Of a stretch of DNA of 21,434 nt, positions 1 to 9,059 are shown in pieces. The notes beneath the pieces were generated by a model, which searched no databases, was not told where the DNA came from, and saw nothing but the letters and a program-made list of their open reading frames with translations. The DNA comes from Nemertoderma westbladi (Eukaryota > Xenacoelomorpha > Nemertodermatida > Nemertodermatidae), in assembly GCA_032718475.1 (NCBI GenBank), contig JAUCBJ010005251.1, positions 1 to 21,434 on the forward strand. Reading direction: 5' to 3'. Position numbers and translations under genes: made by a program. How positions within the stretch are numbered: the first letter of the stretch is position 1; the number at the start of each line of letters is the position of its first letter.

Positions 1-1610
1 AAAATATTCATAAGTTGTGAGTATTCTTGAATGCTTTGGAGTTCTTTATAATTTTCCGTAATTTTCAGTACCGATAGATAGATAAATTTTAGTGATTAAT
101 TTTATTTTAGTCGAAGCAACAAGAACCCAGGGAACGAGTTTAAAACCCGTAGGTTTTTTTATAAATATATTTTTACTTTGACATTCCTCACATTATTGTA
201 TTATATTCTTAATTTACATTTGAATGGCAAGATATATCAATAAATAATTAATTATTTATATTATTAGGTAATTAATAGATAATATAGATAGGCCTACACA
301 TTCATAATTAATTTGGCTTTCCAACTCATAAGTTAGTAGTCCCTATGATACCAGAACTAACTCTCGTAGGATTAATTGACATTAATCCTTGCGATTGGTT
401 ATTAGGAAGAGTGACGACACATTTCTGGCATCCCTATGTAACCGAAACACAGCCATATCTGAAGGCTGCTACTATGGAGACACAACAATAATAGTAAATG
501 TTACGCCATATTTCCCAGTGATGCGGAAAGTGCACTTTATATTAATCGTATAATATGTCACCCACCACCTGCAGTAACAATCGCGGCCGACACACAATAA
601 CTTTTTTTTATGTCGGTTTTTATTTGGTATTTTTTCAGCAATTACTGTACTAGGACTTTTATATAGTTACTCGGTATATTATAAGTACTCAACTGTGTTA
701 TACGTTTTTGGCTCTACATTCCATTATAATAATGAATTACAAAAATAAGTACTAACTAATATTCGCATACTTACTTTTGTGTAAAGTAACACTTTACTGT
801 GTACTATTCTATGATACTTTTTACACTAAAAAAAGTATTGAGTGAGTGCAAATAAACATTGTTCAGAACACTAACAAAACTTGTGGTTATTCTAATAGAA
901 GTTCTTAAAACGAAGTTCTCATCACATTTACAATGTAACCTGATATTGCAGTTCATAGAATATGCAAAGGGGATTCGACCCATCATTAGATATAAATATT
1001 CATTATATCTATATATTTTTTATTTATTTCTAGCCTTACAACATCCTACGTAACGATTGAATTAAGAAGATCGCGATAACGCGAGATAAACGTACCTCCT
1101 TTACCTTTAATACATATGAAATTCAATTTGAAAATAAAGTGGACAAATAACTTTAAATTAATCTGCATGGTGAAAATATACTTTATTAATTAATCAATTT
1201 ATAATTTTTCTGTCTACGATACGTGTTCTATTGCTCTATGTATCTTTGTTTCAAAAGTTTTGTTGCACTCTAGTTATACTGTAGCTTTTACCGTTAAATT
1301 TTTTAAGTTCTATTTTTCCTTTTTTTTCAAGGATTTAGTCAATTTAACGGTTTGTTAATATTTCATTGCTAATTATTGTTCATAGTAGGCCTATAATCGT
1401 TTAATGGAAATTATTATTATGTTATCATATATTTTAACAAATTATCGTAATATTCTGAATCTCATTGAGAAACAACTGCGATCAAGGACAAATATATTTC
1501 AGCTTTAAACTTCGGTAGTTAACTTACTTAAATACTAAAATTAAAAGCATCACTTCCAGTCCGTTTCTAAGGAATTAACTAAATTGCTTTTCACTAATCT
1601 CTCTATGTAT
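1..1610. other. AT-rich intergenic DNA, no gene recognised
   Basis: No long ATG-initiated frame, RNA gene or clear repeat is visible. Short open stretches around 804-1053 overlap on both strands, lack ATG starts or domain features, and look like chance frames in AT-rich DNA. Two TAGGCCTA palindromes lie at 289-296 and 1386-1393. Confidence 0.6.
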
Positions 1611-1611
1611 A

Positions 1612-3217
1612 ATCGGCCTGCTGTATTGAAGCTGCACATTGAGATGCTATAGGCTTAACAAAAACATTTTGCCACCACCATGCAATCTACAATTGGCAAG
1701 CCCATTGAAGCCTGCAATAAGAATGCTATGCCGGCTTATCAACAAGTTGCACCGCCACAACTCCCTATCCACCATGACTTTCGCGTGATTATCTGCATCT
1801 TCAAGACCAGTGTCCTTTCAGAGGCGTATCAAGAAAGCCATATGGCTGTCCACCGTGCACAGGCTGGTACTCACGGCGAAAGCAATGTCCTGCAAAGCGG
1901 ATGCGGGTTTATTCAAATGTCAAGATTGGGGCAACCAATGAGACACCTCCAATGTTATATAGTGTCTGGTTGGAGATGTGTGAGTTGTACTTGACACAAT
2001 GACCCCGGCGTAGGATTCTTGTGAATGTGTCATCGAGAGATTTGGTATCCTCAGCAGTTAGAGCCCAGCATGGACTCCCATTGAGGAGTACTGGAACTAC
2101 TGCTGCTCTAAATAATCGGACCTTAAGTTTCCAATCTATTCTGTGTGACTTCCAAATCCTGGAAAGCCCATTAAATGCTGCCCATGCATTTCCCTTACGT
2201 ATTCGAAGTCTTACGTAATAGAAGTCGTCATGCTCAAGCATACCATCATTTGAGCTTATGCTCATACGATCAGACATTTCTGAGTACTTTAAAGTTAACT
2301 GTCAAAATTGTTGTCTTCTTGGAGTTAATAATATGACTAACACTTAAAGCAGCCTGTATGTTCTAATGAGCTAAGGAGCCGTTGGGCCCCCTCTAGTGAT
2401 TCTGAGAGTACTCCTAAGTCATCAGCAAAGTCTAGATCAGTTCGGTACTTGGCAGGATTTCCTCTACTTCTGGAGCCAGTAGGTGGAGTTACCATCATCC
2501 CATCATCATTGTGATGATCTACGGACGTACGTAGAACATAGTCAACCACAATTACAAATAAGAAAGGTGCAAGTGTATCACTATGAAGGACTCCTCATAA
2601 CACTTCGAATGGATCTGTGTCACCGTCAACAGTGGACACAAATGTTGTCGAACCATCGTATACTGATCTGATTGCTGCAATAATTTTATCAGGAATCCCA
2701 TATAATGAAAGTTTGCTGAACATACGTGAGCGAGAGACTGAATCAAAGGCCTTAAAGAAGTCAACAAAGATAACAGCCAGATGCCTGTCTTTCTTTTTTG
2801 ATAATTCTTCAATTATCCTTCTAAGTGCCAAAATGGGCTCCATGGTCCCACGACCTTTACGGAACCCATTCTTGTTTCCACGGAGCAGTCTCTCAATGGG
2901 ATCCCTAATGCGATTTAATAGAATCCTATTGTATAGCTTTGCAGCAATCAGATCAATGAGATTCCCCAAAAAGATCCATAGGGTGTTAGGTTACCCTTGG
3001 TACATGGCACCAACTTATTTATTTTTATTTCTTGTGGGGGACCTCATCGTCCTGTACATGTCTTCTAAGAAGGGGTAAATGAATTTCAAATACTCTGGCA
3101 CAGTATTTTATAGACCTCAGTGGGGACACCATCAACTCCACTGGCACGATTGGTCTTAATGCTCTTTGCTGCATCCTTCCCTTCAGCAAATGAGATATCG
3201 TCAATGGGAATATCTGG
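1612..3217 (-). mobile_element. Non-LTR retrotransposon (LINE), family A copy 1, 5'-truncated and decayed
   Basis: This segment aligns by eye, on the minus strand, with the longer copy at 10461-13216. Both start at the low-coordinate side with nearly the same sequence (ATCGGC-TGCTG, then AGCTGCA), which marks the shared 3' end of the family. Copy 1 carries the reverse transcriptase and C-terminal part only. Similarity stops near 3217, about 90 bases before the membrane-protein gene, so the 5' half including the endonuclease is absent. The copies differ by indels: copy 1 has extra sequence near 1640-1710 and lacks about 30 bases near 2215. No target-site duplication was found. The clade is not assigned; the protein style resembles LINE reverse transcriptases common in marine invertebrates. 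Confidence 0.85.
1715..3217 (-). pseudogene. Reverse transcriptase remnant of LINE family A (copy 1)
   Basis: Read on the minus strand, the pieces follow the order of a non-LTR reverse transcriptase. At 2595-2969 come a fingers region with LLRGNKNGFRKGRGT, then the catalytic motif A as FVDFFKAFDSV (about 2737-2773). Motif C is FADDL, encoded at 2415-2429, in place of the usual YADD. At 1909-2277 is the conserved C-terminal stretch with RLFRAAVVPVLLNGSPCWAL. Frameshifts separate the pieces and no continuous frame joins them, so it cannot make a full enzyme. Motif A, missing from copy 2, is kept here. In an intact element the enzyme would copy element RNA into a nicked genomic target. The family assignment to LINE reverse transcriptase is firm; the clade is open. 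Confidence 0.85.
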
Positions 3218-3299
3218 AACATAAAAGTAATTGTTCTAATAAATTTAAATTGTAGCCTACATTACATTATAATACATTATTGTTGAAGTCTTTCGCAAT

Positions 3300-3314
3300 A
3301 TGAAATCAAAATGA
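3300..3314 (+). other. Four-codon upstream ORF overlapping the start of the membrane-protein gene
   Basis: An ATG at 3300 opens MKSK followed by TGA at 3312-3314. This overlaps the ATG of the long frame at 3311-3313 in another frame. If the transcript starts upstream of 3300, scanning ribosomes would meet this ATG first and terminate on top of the main start, an arrangement compatible with reinitiation or leaky scanning. The transcription start is unknown, so the role is inference. Confidence 0.35.
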
Positions 3315-4804
3315 TTATGATTATATTCCAATTTACTTTGATTTTAATTGGTGGGTCAACTTTAACCTCTGCAATGGAGGTAGACTCAAATACCACTAAT
3401 AATAATTGGGTGTCTGTTGTATTTCAAGCCAAGACTATCGAGGCTTTATCTAGACCCGAGAATACCTTTAATACGGAGTGCAATGAACATAAATCAGAAA
3501 AACCCGAAGTCGATAATTGGGAGGAGGCTGATTTAAGTTCCGTTATATATGAGACCATATACGATGGGGCCCATCGCTATTGCTTGGACCACGCAGTCGA
3601 TTGTTACCCAATCACACGGGATAGTTCCTTTTGTGAACTTGACTTCCCGCAGTCATTGGAAGACTATCCCGGGCAAACTAGTATCGGTGTCCAAGAGAAA
3701 TTTATACTCCCATTTAAAAATTCCGACGCTTGTAAAGATAAAGTACTACCCCGAAAGATATTGGAGAACCTTGTAAAAGAATACAAAAACATAATTGAAG
3801 AAGATATATGCTACGATGTCTTTGCTATATACCCCCCTGATCATCAATACCGACTGGATACTATTATGGTGCCTGTGGGCGTTGGCATTTTGCTATTGGT
3901 GGTTGTTATAGCAATTATTTTGTACTGCGTTAAAAGAAGAGATGCGAATGGGGCGATGGGTAGGAAAGGAGTTTACAACAATAAAACAGAACCAATTTTA
4001 CCAACAACGATTCCAATAAGAGATGGAACACCAGAGGTGTATTACACACCGCCACCCCCAACAGGCATACCGTCTAGCTACGATGCAATTTTTGTGAATG
4101 AATATCGCAAGTCAGATGAAGATGCAATTCGGTTGAGTGACAATGCTTTAGATGAAGAAACAAAACAGGCTAATTACAGATTAATAGACACTGTCGGAGT
4201 TACAGGGGATAAAACACAATATGTATATGATAATCCGGGTGGGGATTTGTCCGAATTACCAGAGGGTAAACCTATTTATAGTTCTCAGAGTTATGAAATT
4301 CAAAATTCTACAAATCCTGTGGAAGTTGTCAACTTTCCTCAAACTAACCAGAGTCACATTTCCAACGCGATTGAGTCGGAAGTTGACACGATAAACAATT
4401 TTTCTCAAAATAATTTATTAAAAGATACTGAGAAAGATGAATTGGTGGAAATTGAAAATAATAGGGGAGGCGAGCTTACCATGGTTGGTGATGGGGTAAA
4501 TGACGATAAAACATTCGTAGTGGAAACTCGCCGTAAAAGGAAAAAACGAAAGAGTAAGAAGAAGAGGTCTGAGAATCATCCTGATGTTGAGAGTCTTGGA
4601 ATGGATGAGAGGAAGGTTGATCACGATAGTGTTGGTAGGGATGATGGCTCAGGCGATACAGGCGCTCGTTCGGTGTTCCTAAGACGTCCAAGTCATGAGG
4701 TGCCGCTGCCACTTGGAAACCGGAGGGAAAGCAGGACCGAGGAAGAGGGTGTTAATTATGAGAAGTGGACGGAACCACCTATCGGGAGGGCGGGACTAGT
4801 ATAG
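3311..4804 (+). CDS. Predicted single-pass type I membrane protein, family not recognised
   Basis: An uninterrupted 497-codon frame in AT-rich DNA, far longer than chance allows; start is the first ATG in frame. Residues 1-21 are hydrophobic and end in LTSA, a plausible signal peptide. The ectodomain (about 22-184) has six cysteines (57, 91, 98, 108, 141, 167), suggesting disulfides, and one N-glycosylation sequon at N27. Residues 185-206 form a strong membrane segment, followed by CVKRR stop-transfer residues. The cytoplasmic tail (about 290 residues) is polar and probably disordered, with PPPPTG at 247-252, YxxΦ-type motifs YDAI (257) and YRLI (289), and a basic run at 407-419 (RRKRKKRKSKKKR). 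The last 13 residues (485-497) and the stop come from the first unit of the adjoining 43-bp minisatellite. No intron is apparent, so a retrogene or a single large exon is possible. Function, partners and expression are unknown; no known domain was recognised. Confidence 0.75.
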   Translation: MIMIIFQFTLILIGGSTLTSAMEVDSNTTNNNWVSVVFQAKTIEALSRPENTFNTECNEHKSEKPEVDNWEEADLSSVIYETIYDGAHRYCLDHAVDCYPITRDSSFCELDFPQSLEDYPGQTSIGVQEKFILPFKNSDACKDKVLPRKILENLVKEYKNIIEEDICYDVFAIYPPDHQYRLDTIMVPVGVGILLLVVVIAIILYCVKRRDANGAMGRKGVYNNKTEPILPTTIPIRDGTPEVYYTPPPPTGIPSSYDAIFVNEYRKSDEDAIRLSDNALDEETKQANYRLIDTVGVTGDKTQYVYDNPGGDLSELPEGKPIYSSQSYEIQNSTNPVEVVNFPQTNQSHISNAIESEVDTINNFSQNNLLKDTEKDELVEIENNRGGELTMVGDGVNDDKTFVVETRRKRKKRKSKKKRSENHPDVESLGMDERKVDHDSVGRDDGSGDTGARSVFLRRPSHEVPLPLGNRRESRTEEEGVNYEKWTEPPIGRAGLV

Positions 4805-5450
4805 TAAGTGGACGGAACCACCTATTGGGAGAGCGGGACTAGTATAGTAAGTGGACGGAACCACCTATCGGGAGAGCGGGACTAGTATAGTAAGTGGACG
4901 GAACCACCTATCGGGAGGGCGGGACTAGTATAGTAAGTGGACGGAACCACCTATCGGGAGAGCGGGACTAGTATAGTAAGTGGACGGAACCACCTATCGG
5001 GAGAGCGGGACTAGTATAGTAAGTGGACGGAACCACCTATCGGGAGAGCGGGACTAGTATAGTAAGTGGACGGAACCACCTATCGGGAGGGTGGGACTAG
5101 TATAGTAAGTGAACGGAACCACCTATCGGGAGGGCGGGACTAGTATAGAAGTGAACGGAACCACCTATCGGGAGGGCGGGACTAGTATAGTAAGTGGACG
5201 GAACCACCTATCGGGAGGGCGGGACTAGTATAGTAAGTGGACGGAACCACCTATCGGGAGGGCGGGACTAGTATAGTAAGTGGACGGAACCACCTATCGG
5301 GAGGGCGGGACTAGTATAGTAAGTGGACGGAACCACCTATCGGGAGAGCGGGACTAGTATAGTAAGTGGACGGAACCACCTATCGGGAGGGCGGGACTAG
5401 TATAGTAAGTGGACGGAACCACCTATCGGGAGGGCGGGACTAGTATAGTA
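4763..5450. repeat. 43-bp minisatellite, 16 units
   Basis: Sixteen head-to-tail units start near 4763, 4805, 4848 and so on to 5405. They are nearly identical, with one 42-base unit near 5149. Variants include an A/G switch in GGGAG(A/G)GCGGG (A in units 2, 3, 5, 6, 7 and 14) and GAACGG for GGACGG in adjacent units 9 and 10. The first unit is part of the preceding coding region and supplies its stop codon; the rest would be 3' untranslated if transcribed that far. Since 43 is not a multiple of 3, the frame shifts at every unit. Confidence 0.97.
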
Positions 5451-5670
5451 TCTCTGCCCAAATTTTGGATTTTTTTCCCTTTTTTTTCTTTTTCAATTAT
5501 GATTTTTTTTAACTAGCTAATATAAAGTACTAGCTAACACAAAATCAAAATTACTGGCTACCATCTTACTGTCAGAGGGTCAAATATTTGTTCACAAAGA
5601 CCTCATGATAAAAACCGATAATCACTAACATAATTAATCAACTATTTTTTTGAAATTTGGGCATAGATAC
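5448..5670. mobile_element. Short MITE with TA target duplication (Tc1/mariner-like)
   Basis: The ends are inverted: GTATCTCTGCCCAAATTT at 5448-5465 matches the complement of 5653-5670 at 17 of 18 positions, and TA flanks both sides (5446-5447 and 5671-5672). TA duplication with short termini is the pattern of Tc1/mariner-derived MITEs. The 223-bp interior is AT-rich, non-coding, and holds two ACTAGCTAA boxes. It sits directly at the end of the minisatellite. The exact left boundary is uncertain because the last minisatellite unit also ends in TAGTATAGTA. Confidence 0.65.
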
Positions 5671-5672
5671 TA

Positions 5673-6172
5673 TATCGGTACACGTGACCGGGAGATCACT
5701 TTATTTTTAGATTAGATCGAATTAAGTAGGAGCCACTCGTGAATATATTATGTATAATTGTTGGAATGAATAATTCGATGAAGATGTATAAATTTTTAAA
5801 TGTTTGGTAGATTGGAAGTACCGAGTATTGATTGTATCGAGTCCGAGGACGTTAATGAGGGGTGGATCGATTTTGATGTCACGTTGAGTGGTCGATTGGA
5901 CTTTACCTTCCCCCATTATGATGATGGTATGCGTGTGTAGATATTATTTGTGGAGTGGATGGTGTATTTGCACTTAACAATCACTGAAAAATCCTCATAC
6001 TACAATTTTACTATTATTTTTGAGATAATGTTTTGCGAGTTATATTTATCAACCTTCACAGTATTTAAATAATAATTCTTATTCACATTCATTCTTTCTC
6101 TCAAATTTATTGCGTATTTAATAAACACGTATTGTATTAAAAATCTATAATTGTTCTTTACGACTTTTGACA
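5673..6172. other. Intergenic DNA, no gene recognised
   Basis: About 500 bases between two transposon-like elements. A 64-codon open stretch on the minus strand (5722-5916) shows no domain, repeat or conservation clue and is treated as chance. Confidence 0.5.
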
Positions 6173-6220
6173 TTAACCCTATTAGTACCGGGCTATAAAA
6201 TGCTGTACAAATACCGGGAG

Positions 6221-6237
6221 GGGGTCATATTGACCCC
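6221..6237. other. Left subterminal hairpin of the piggyBac-like element
   Basis: GGGGTCA, spacer TAT, TGACCCC: perfect 7-base arms extended by further G and C runs. The same motif recurs at the right end, as expected for a transposase recognition site or a structure in the element RNA. Confidence 0.7.
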
Positions 6238-6689
6238 CCCCTCTAAAATCTACAAATATTTACGAAAACGTCTGATTTTTTGTTTGTACGTAGGTATCAC
6301 TTGTCTGGATCCGACCGAAAAAAAAAATTTTCGAAAAAATGTACTGGGGTGGTTATATTGCAGCACCAAAATTACAAGTAGTGCACAATTTTCACAAAAT
6401 TTGAAAGTTACATTTTCGGCTAATTATTTTTCAATACAGGTTTTCTGGGGTGCAAAATACATTGGAAAATATTTAAAAATGATATGATTACTATAAATAT
6501 CCGTTTAGTCCTCTCTGCGTAGGAAAAAAATGAAAAAAACAAGTAACCAGCACTTTTCAGGTAGAACACAAAATTTTTAATTCACTTATACGATGCTATA
6601 AATTCACATTTCCAGGTTTTCGAGGGCGCTGATTCTAATGGAATACATTTCTAATATGCCAGATCATTGATACTTGTATTTTTCGGCGT

Positions 6690-7440
6690 AATTTGGCAAA
6701 TTTTGGTGCTAGCACCAAATTTCGTACCCATCACCAAAAAGTACAAGTTTGCGATGTCCAGTGCTGTTTTTATGGATTCCATCGGATTCAGGACCCTCAT
6801 AAACCCGTATAACGCAAGAAACAAGGTGATACTATCTACTGATAAATTTGCATATTTTCCAAAATTTGGTGCTGGCACAACAATTTTCACCCACTGGCGA
6901 AAAATACCAGTTTGAGAACTCTTATGAAATTTTTACTGATTCCATTGAATTCAGAACCATCACAAACCCGTATAACGCAAGAAACAAGGTGACACAATCA
7001 ATTGATATATTTGATGGTTTTCAAAATTTGGTGCTAGCACCACATTTTGCACCCACATCCGAAAAATACAAGTTTGAGATGTCTAGTTCGATAATTATTT
7101 ATTCCATTGAATTCAGAACAGCCATAAACCTCTAAAACGCAAGAAATAAATTGTCACAAGCAATTTTATCTATCGAATGAATTTTCAAAATTTCGTGCTA
7201 GCACCAAAATTTGCACACAGCACCGAAAAATACAAGTTTGATACGCTTGGTGCAACTCGTATATATTTCATCGAATCCAGAACCCCAAAAAACCCCAATT
7301 GCGTAAAAAACAAGTTTCAAACAATCAATTTACAAAATTGACATAATTCAAAATTTGGTGCTGGCACCAAAATTTGTCACCCACCGAAAAAAACAAGTTT
7401 GAAATTTCTAAATCAATTTATATGAATTCCATCAAATTTC
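6690..7440. repeat. Five degenerate tandem units of about 163 bp inside the piggyBac-like element
   Basis: Each unit contains a version of the node AATTTGGTGCTAGCACCAAA, near 6700, 6862, 7023, 7187 and 7350 (spacing about 161-164). Other shared blocks are ACAAGTTTG-GATGTC, ATTCCAT-GAATTCAGAAC and AACCCGTATAACGCAAGAAA. In the best units the node is a perfect 18-base palindrome. Units diverge progressively and the last is the least conserved. Both strands stay open for roughly two units in one frame because the period is near 54 codons. Confidence 0.8.
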
Positions 7441-7693
7441 TAACACCAAAAAACCGGTGTAAATCAAAAATAGAGATGTTACAATTCATATTTAATGAAA
7501 TGTAATTTTCAAAAAACGTCTCAAAAAAAGTGCCAAATGTAGGGTTAAAAAATGGTGCTATAACTCGAAAAGTACCCAATATTTTTGAAAACGGTTTTCA
7601 CTACTATGAAGACAATAGATTTTTAGGAAAAGTCATAAAATTTCAGATTCCCAACTGCGTTTGTTTCAGAATTATAATAAAAAAACCACGGGG

Positions 7694-7710
7694 GGGGTCA
7701 TATTGACCCC
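7694..7710. other. Right subterminal hairpin of the piggyBac-like element
   Basis: Same GGGGTCA-TAT-TGACCCC structure as at the left end, inside longer G and C runs, 20 bases from the right TTAA. Confidence 0.7.
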
Positions 7711-7733
7711 CCCCCCGGGTTTAATAGGGTTAA

Positions 7734-8223
7734 GAAGGTGATTAGGCAACTTTGCAACCTTTTGGCAACTAACGACTTAAGTTCGGAGTTAACTATTAAC
7801 TTATCTTAGTCTTCGGAGTTTAGATCACACGGGACTTTCAATACTGCCAAAATTTAGCATGACATCAGTAACAGTTACCAATAGATTCTCCAACTTTGGG
7901 TAAGTGCCTGAATAGGTTTGTTTCTTGGTTAGGGGAGGTTTTTCAATTTCAAGTCGATTTTTCAATTACAATCCCCTCTAGTGCAGATTTTTATGAGGAT
8001 TTCAAAACTTCAAGCCGTTTGTAAATAGCTAATGTAGTTCATCCAGTGATAATGTTAGCCTACTCTGTGTAAGTATTTGTGGAAAGTGTTTCTGACAATT
8101 TTTGTCTGTGAAAATATAACGAAAGCTTTCTTTCATCTTAGCTAAATGTTTTTGTAACAAATGTTTTTTTTTTTTTTTTTTTTTGTAATGTTGGTTTTCA
8201 TGATCGTTGTTATCATTCCAAAT
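7734..8223. other. Intergenic DNA with a poly-T run
   Basis: No gene recognised. A homopolymer of 21 T lies at 8164-8184. It could be the tail of a minus-strand retroposed sequence, but no matching body was identified. Confidence 0.5.
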
Positions 8224-8590
8224 GTCAGTTGAAACTTTTAACGAATACTATTATGTCGTTATGTCTGTCTGTCAGTCTGTCTGTCCGACAATCTGTCTGT
8301 CAAAAATATAAGGACATCATACCATCAAGCGAAAACCTTTTTGCCTACACCCTAAAACCTTTTCTAACCTTTTTCTTGTGGTTTTCCTGGTCGCTGATTT
8401 CAATTCCGATGTCAGTTTTCATATTTAGAGAAGTATATTATGTCTGTCTGTCGGTGTGTGTGTCGGTCTCTCTGTATGTCCGTCTGTCCGTCAAAATTTA
8501 GGAAAGTATTCCACCAAGCTAAAAGTTCTGTTTTGGGGTTATCATGTTTGCTGATTTCATTTCTGATGTCAGTTTTCACTTTTCATTAGA
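8224..8590 (+). repeat. Degenerate TCTG-rich dispersed repeat, plus orientation
   Basis: Two to three imperfect units of about 160-170 bp. Each combines a block like TGATTTCATTTCTGATGTC, a TTTTCA(C/T)-rich stretch, then runs of TCTG/TCCG/TCAG tetranucleotides ending in CGTCAAAAT. The consensus blocks at 8395-8421 and 8552-8582 are nearly the same. An open stretch at 8229-8501 is produced by the TCTG repeat coding for LSVCLS-like runs and is not considered a gene. Confidence 0.75.
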
Positions 8591-8617
8591 GACCCCCCCC
8601 CCTTAATGAGATATAAA

Positions 8618-8675
8618 GTCCCATGGGAATCTTACGTCCCCCGGGATTTTAAGTCCCCCGGGATCTAAAGTCCCG
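8618..8675. repeat. Short tandem GTCCC(N)GGGA repeat, 17-18 bp, 3.5 units
   Basis: GTCCC starts at 8618, 8636, 8653 and 8670. The first three units carry near-palindromic cores TCCCATGGGA, TCCCCCGGGA and TCCCCCGGGA, followed by an AT-rich TTTTAA/TCTAAA spacer. No function is assigned. Confidence 0.8.
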
Positions 8676-9059
8676 CAAACATTCTCATTATGAAACCCAT
8701 TCAAATAAATCCATTTATCAAATAAATGACCAGAGTTAATGATATCGGGTTCATTATTACTGGTGTGAGGATATTGATCCATTGACTGACTAAATATTAA
8801 ATAGTAGGAGTTTTAGCCAATTGAATTTGTTTAATTATTTCTTTCTACAAATATATCTGAATTCACACCATTTTTTTTAAAAGTTTTCATGGCCATATTT
8901 TTTGGGTACTTTAAGTTAATATTGTTGCGGATGGTGCAGGTTAAGGGGAGTTAAGTACAGGCATCTGTTTCCATCTGTTTTCGTCCTGTTTCATCTAAAG
9001 CAAATGTTTATCAAGATTCCAAATTTGAAAACCGTTTAGAAAGATTCGGCTTACTTCTC

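Larger units (their letters stand above)
6173..7733. mobile_element. piggyBac-like non-autonomous transposon, 1.55 kb
   Basis: TTAA stands at both ends (6173-6176 and 7730-7733). The termini are inverted: CCCTATTAGTACCGGG on the left against CCCTATTAAACCCGGG read inward from the right, 13 of 16 matching. TTAA duplication plus a terminus starting CCC is the signature of the piggyBac superfamily. Just inside each end lies the same GGGGTCA-TAT-TGACCCC hairpin. No transposase frame is present, so the element would need one supplied in trans. Its middle is filled by a degenerate tandem repeat of about 163 bp. A chance TTAA pair is unlikely given the matching termini and hairpins. Confidence 0.75.

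Noticed and set aside
804-1053. Overlapping open stretches of 60-64 codons on both strands
   Set aside because: Plus-strand frame starts at TTG, no domain or signal, AT-rich sequence; treated as chance.
1680-2218. Plus-strand open stretches of 65-104 codons
   Set aside because: Antisense to the LINE A reverse transcriptase; equivalent antisense frames occur at 10570-10821.
4418-4712. Minus-strand frames within the membrane-protein gene
   Set aside because: Shadows of the plus-strand coding region with no features of their own.
4763-5450. Possible CRISPR array
   Set aside because: Units are contiguous with no unique spacers; this is a minisatellite in eukaryotic DNA.
5722-5916. 64-codon minus-strand frame
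   Set aside because: No supporting feature, and similar lengths occur by chance throughout the window.
8229-8501. Open frame with LSVCLSVSL-like stretches resembling membrane protein
   Set aside because: Produced by translating TCTG tetranucleotides of a dispersed repeat.
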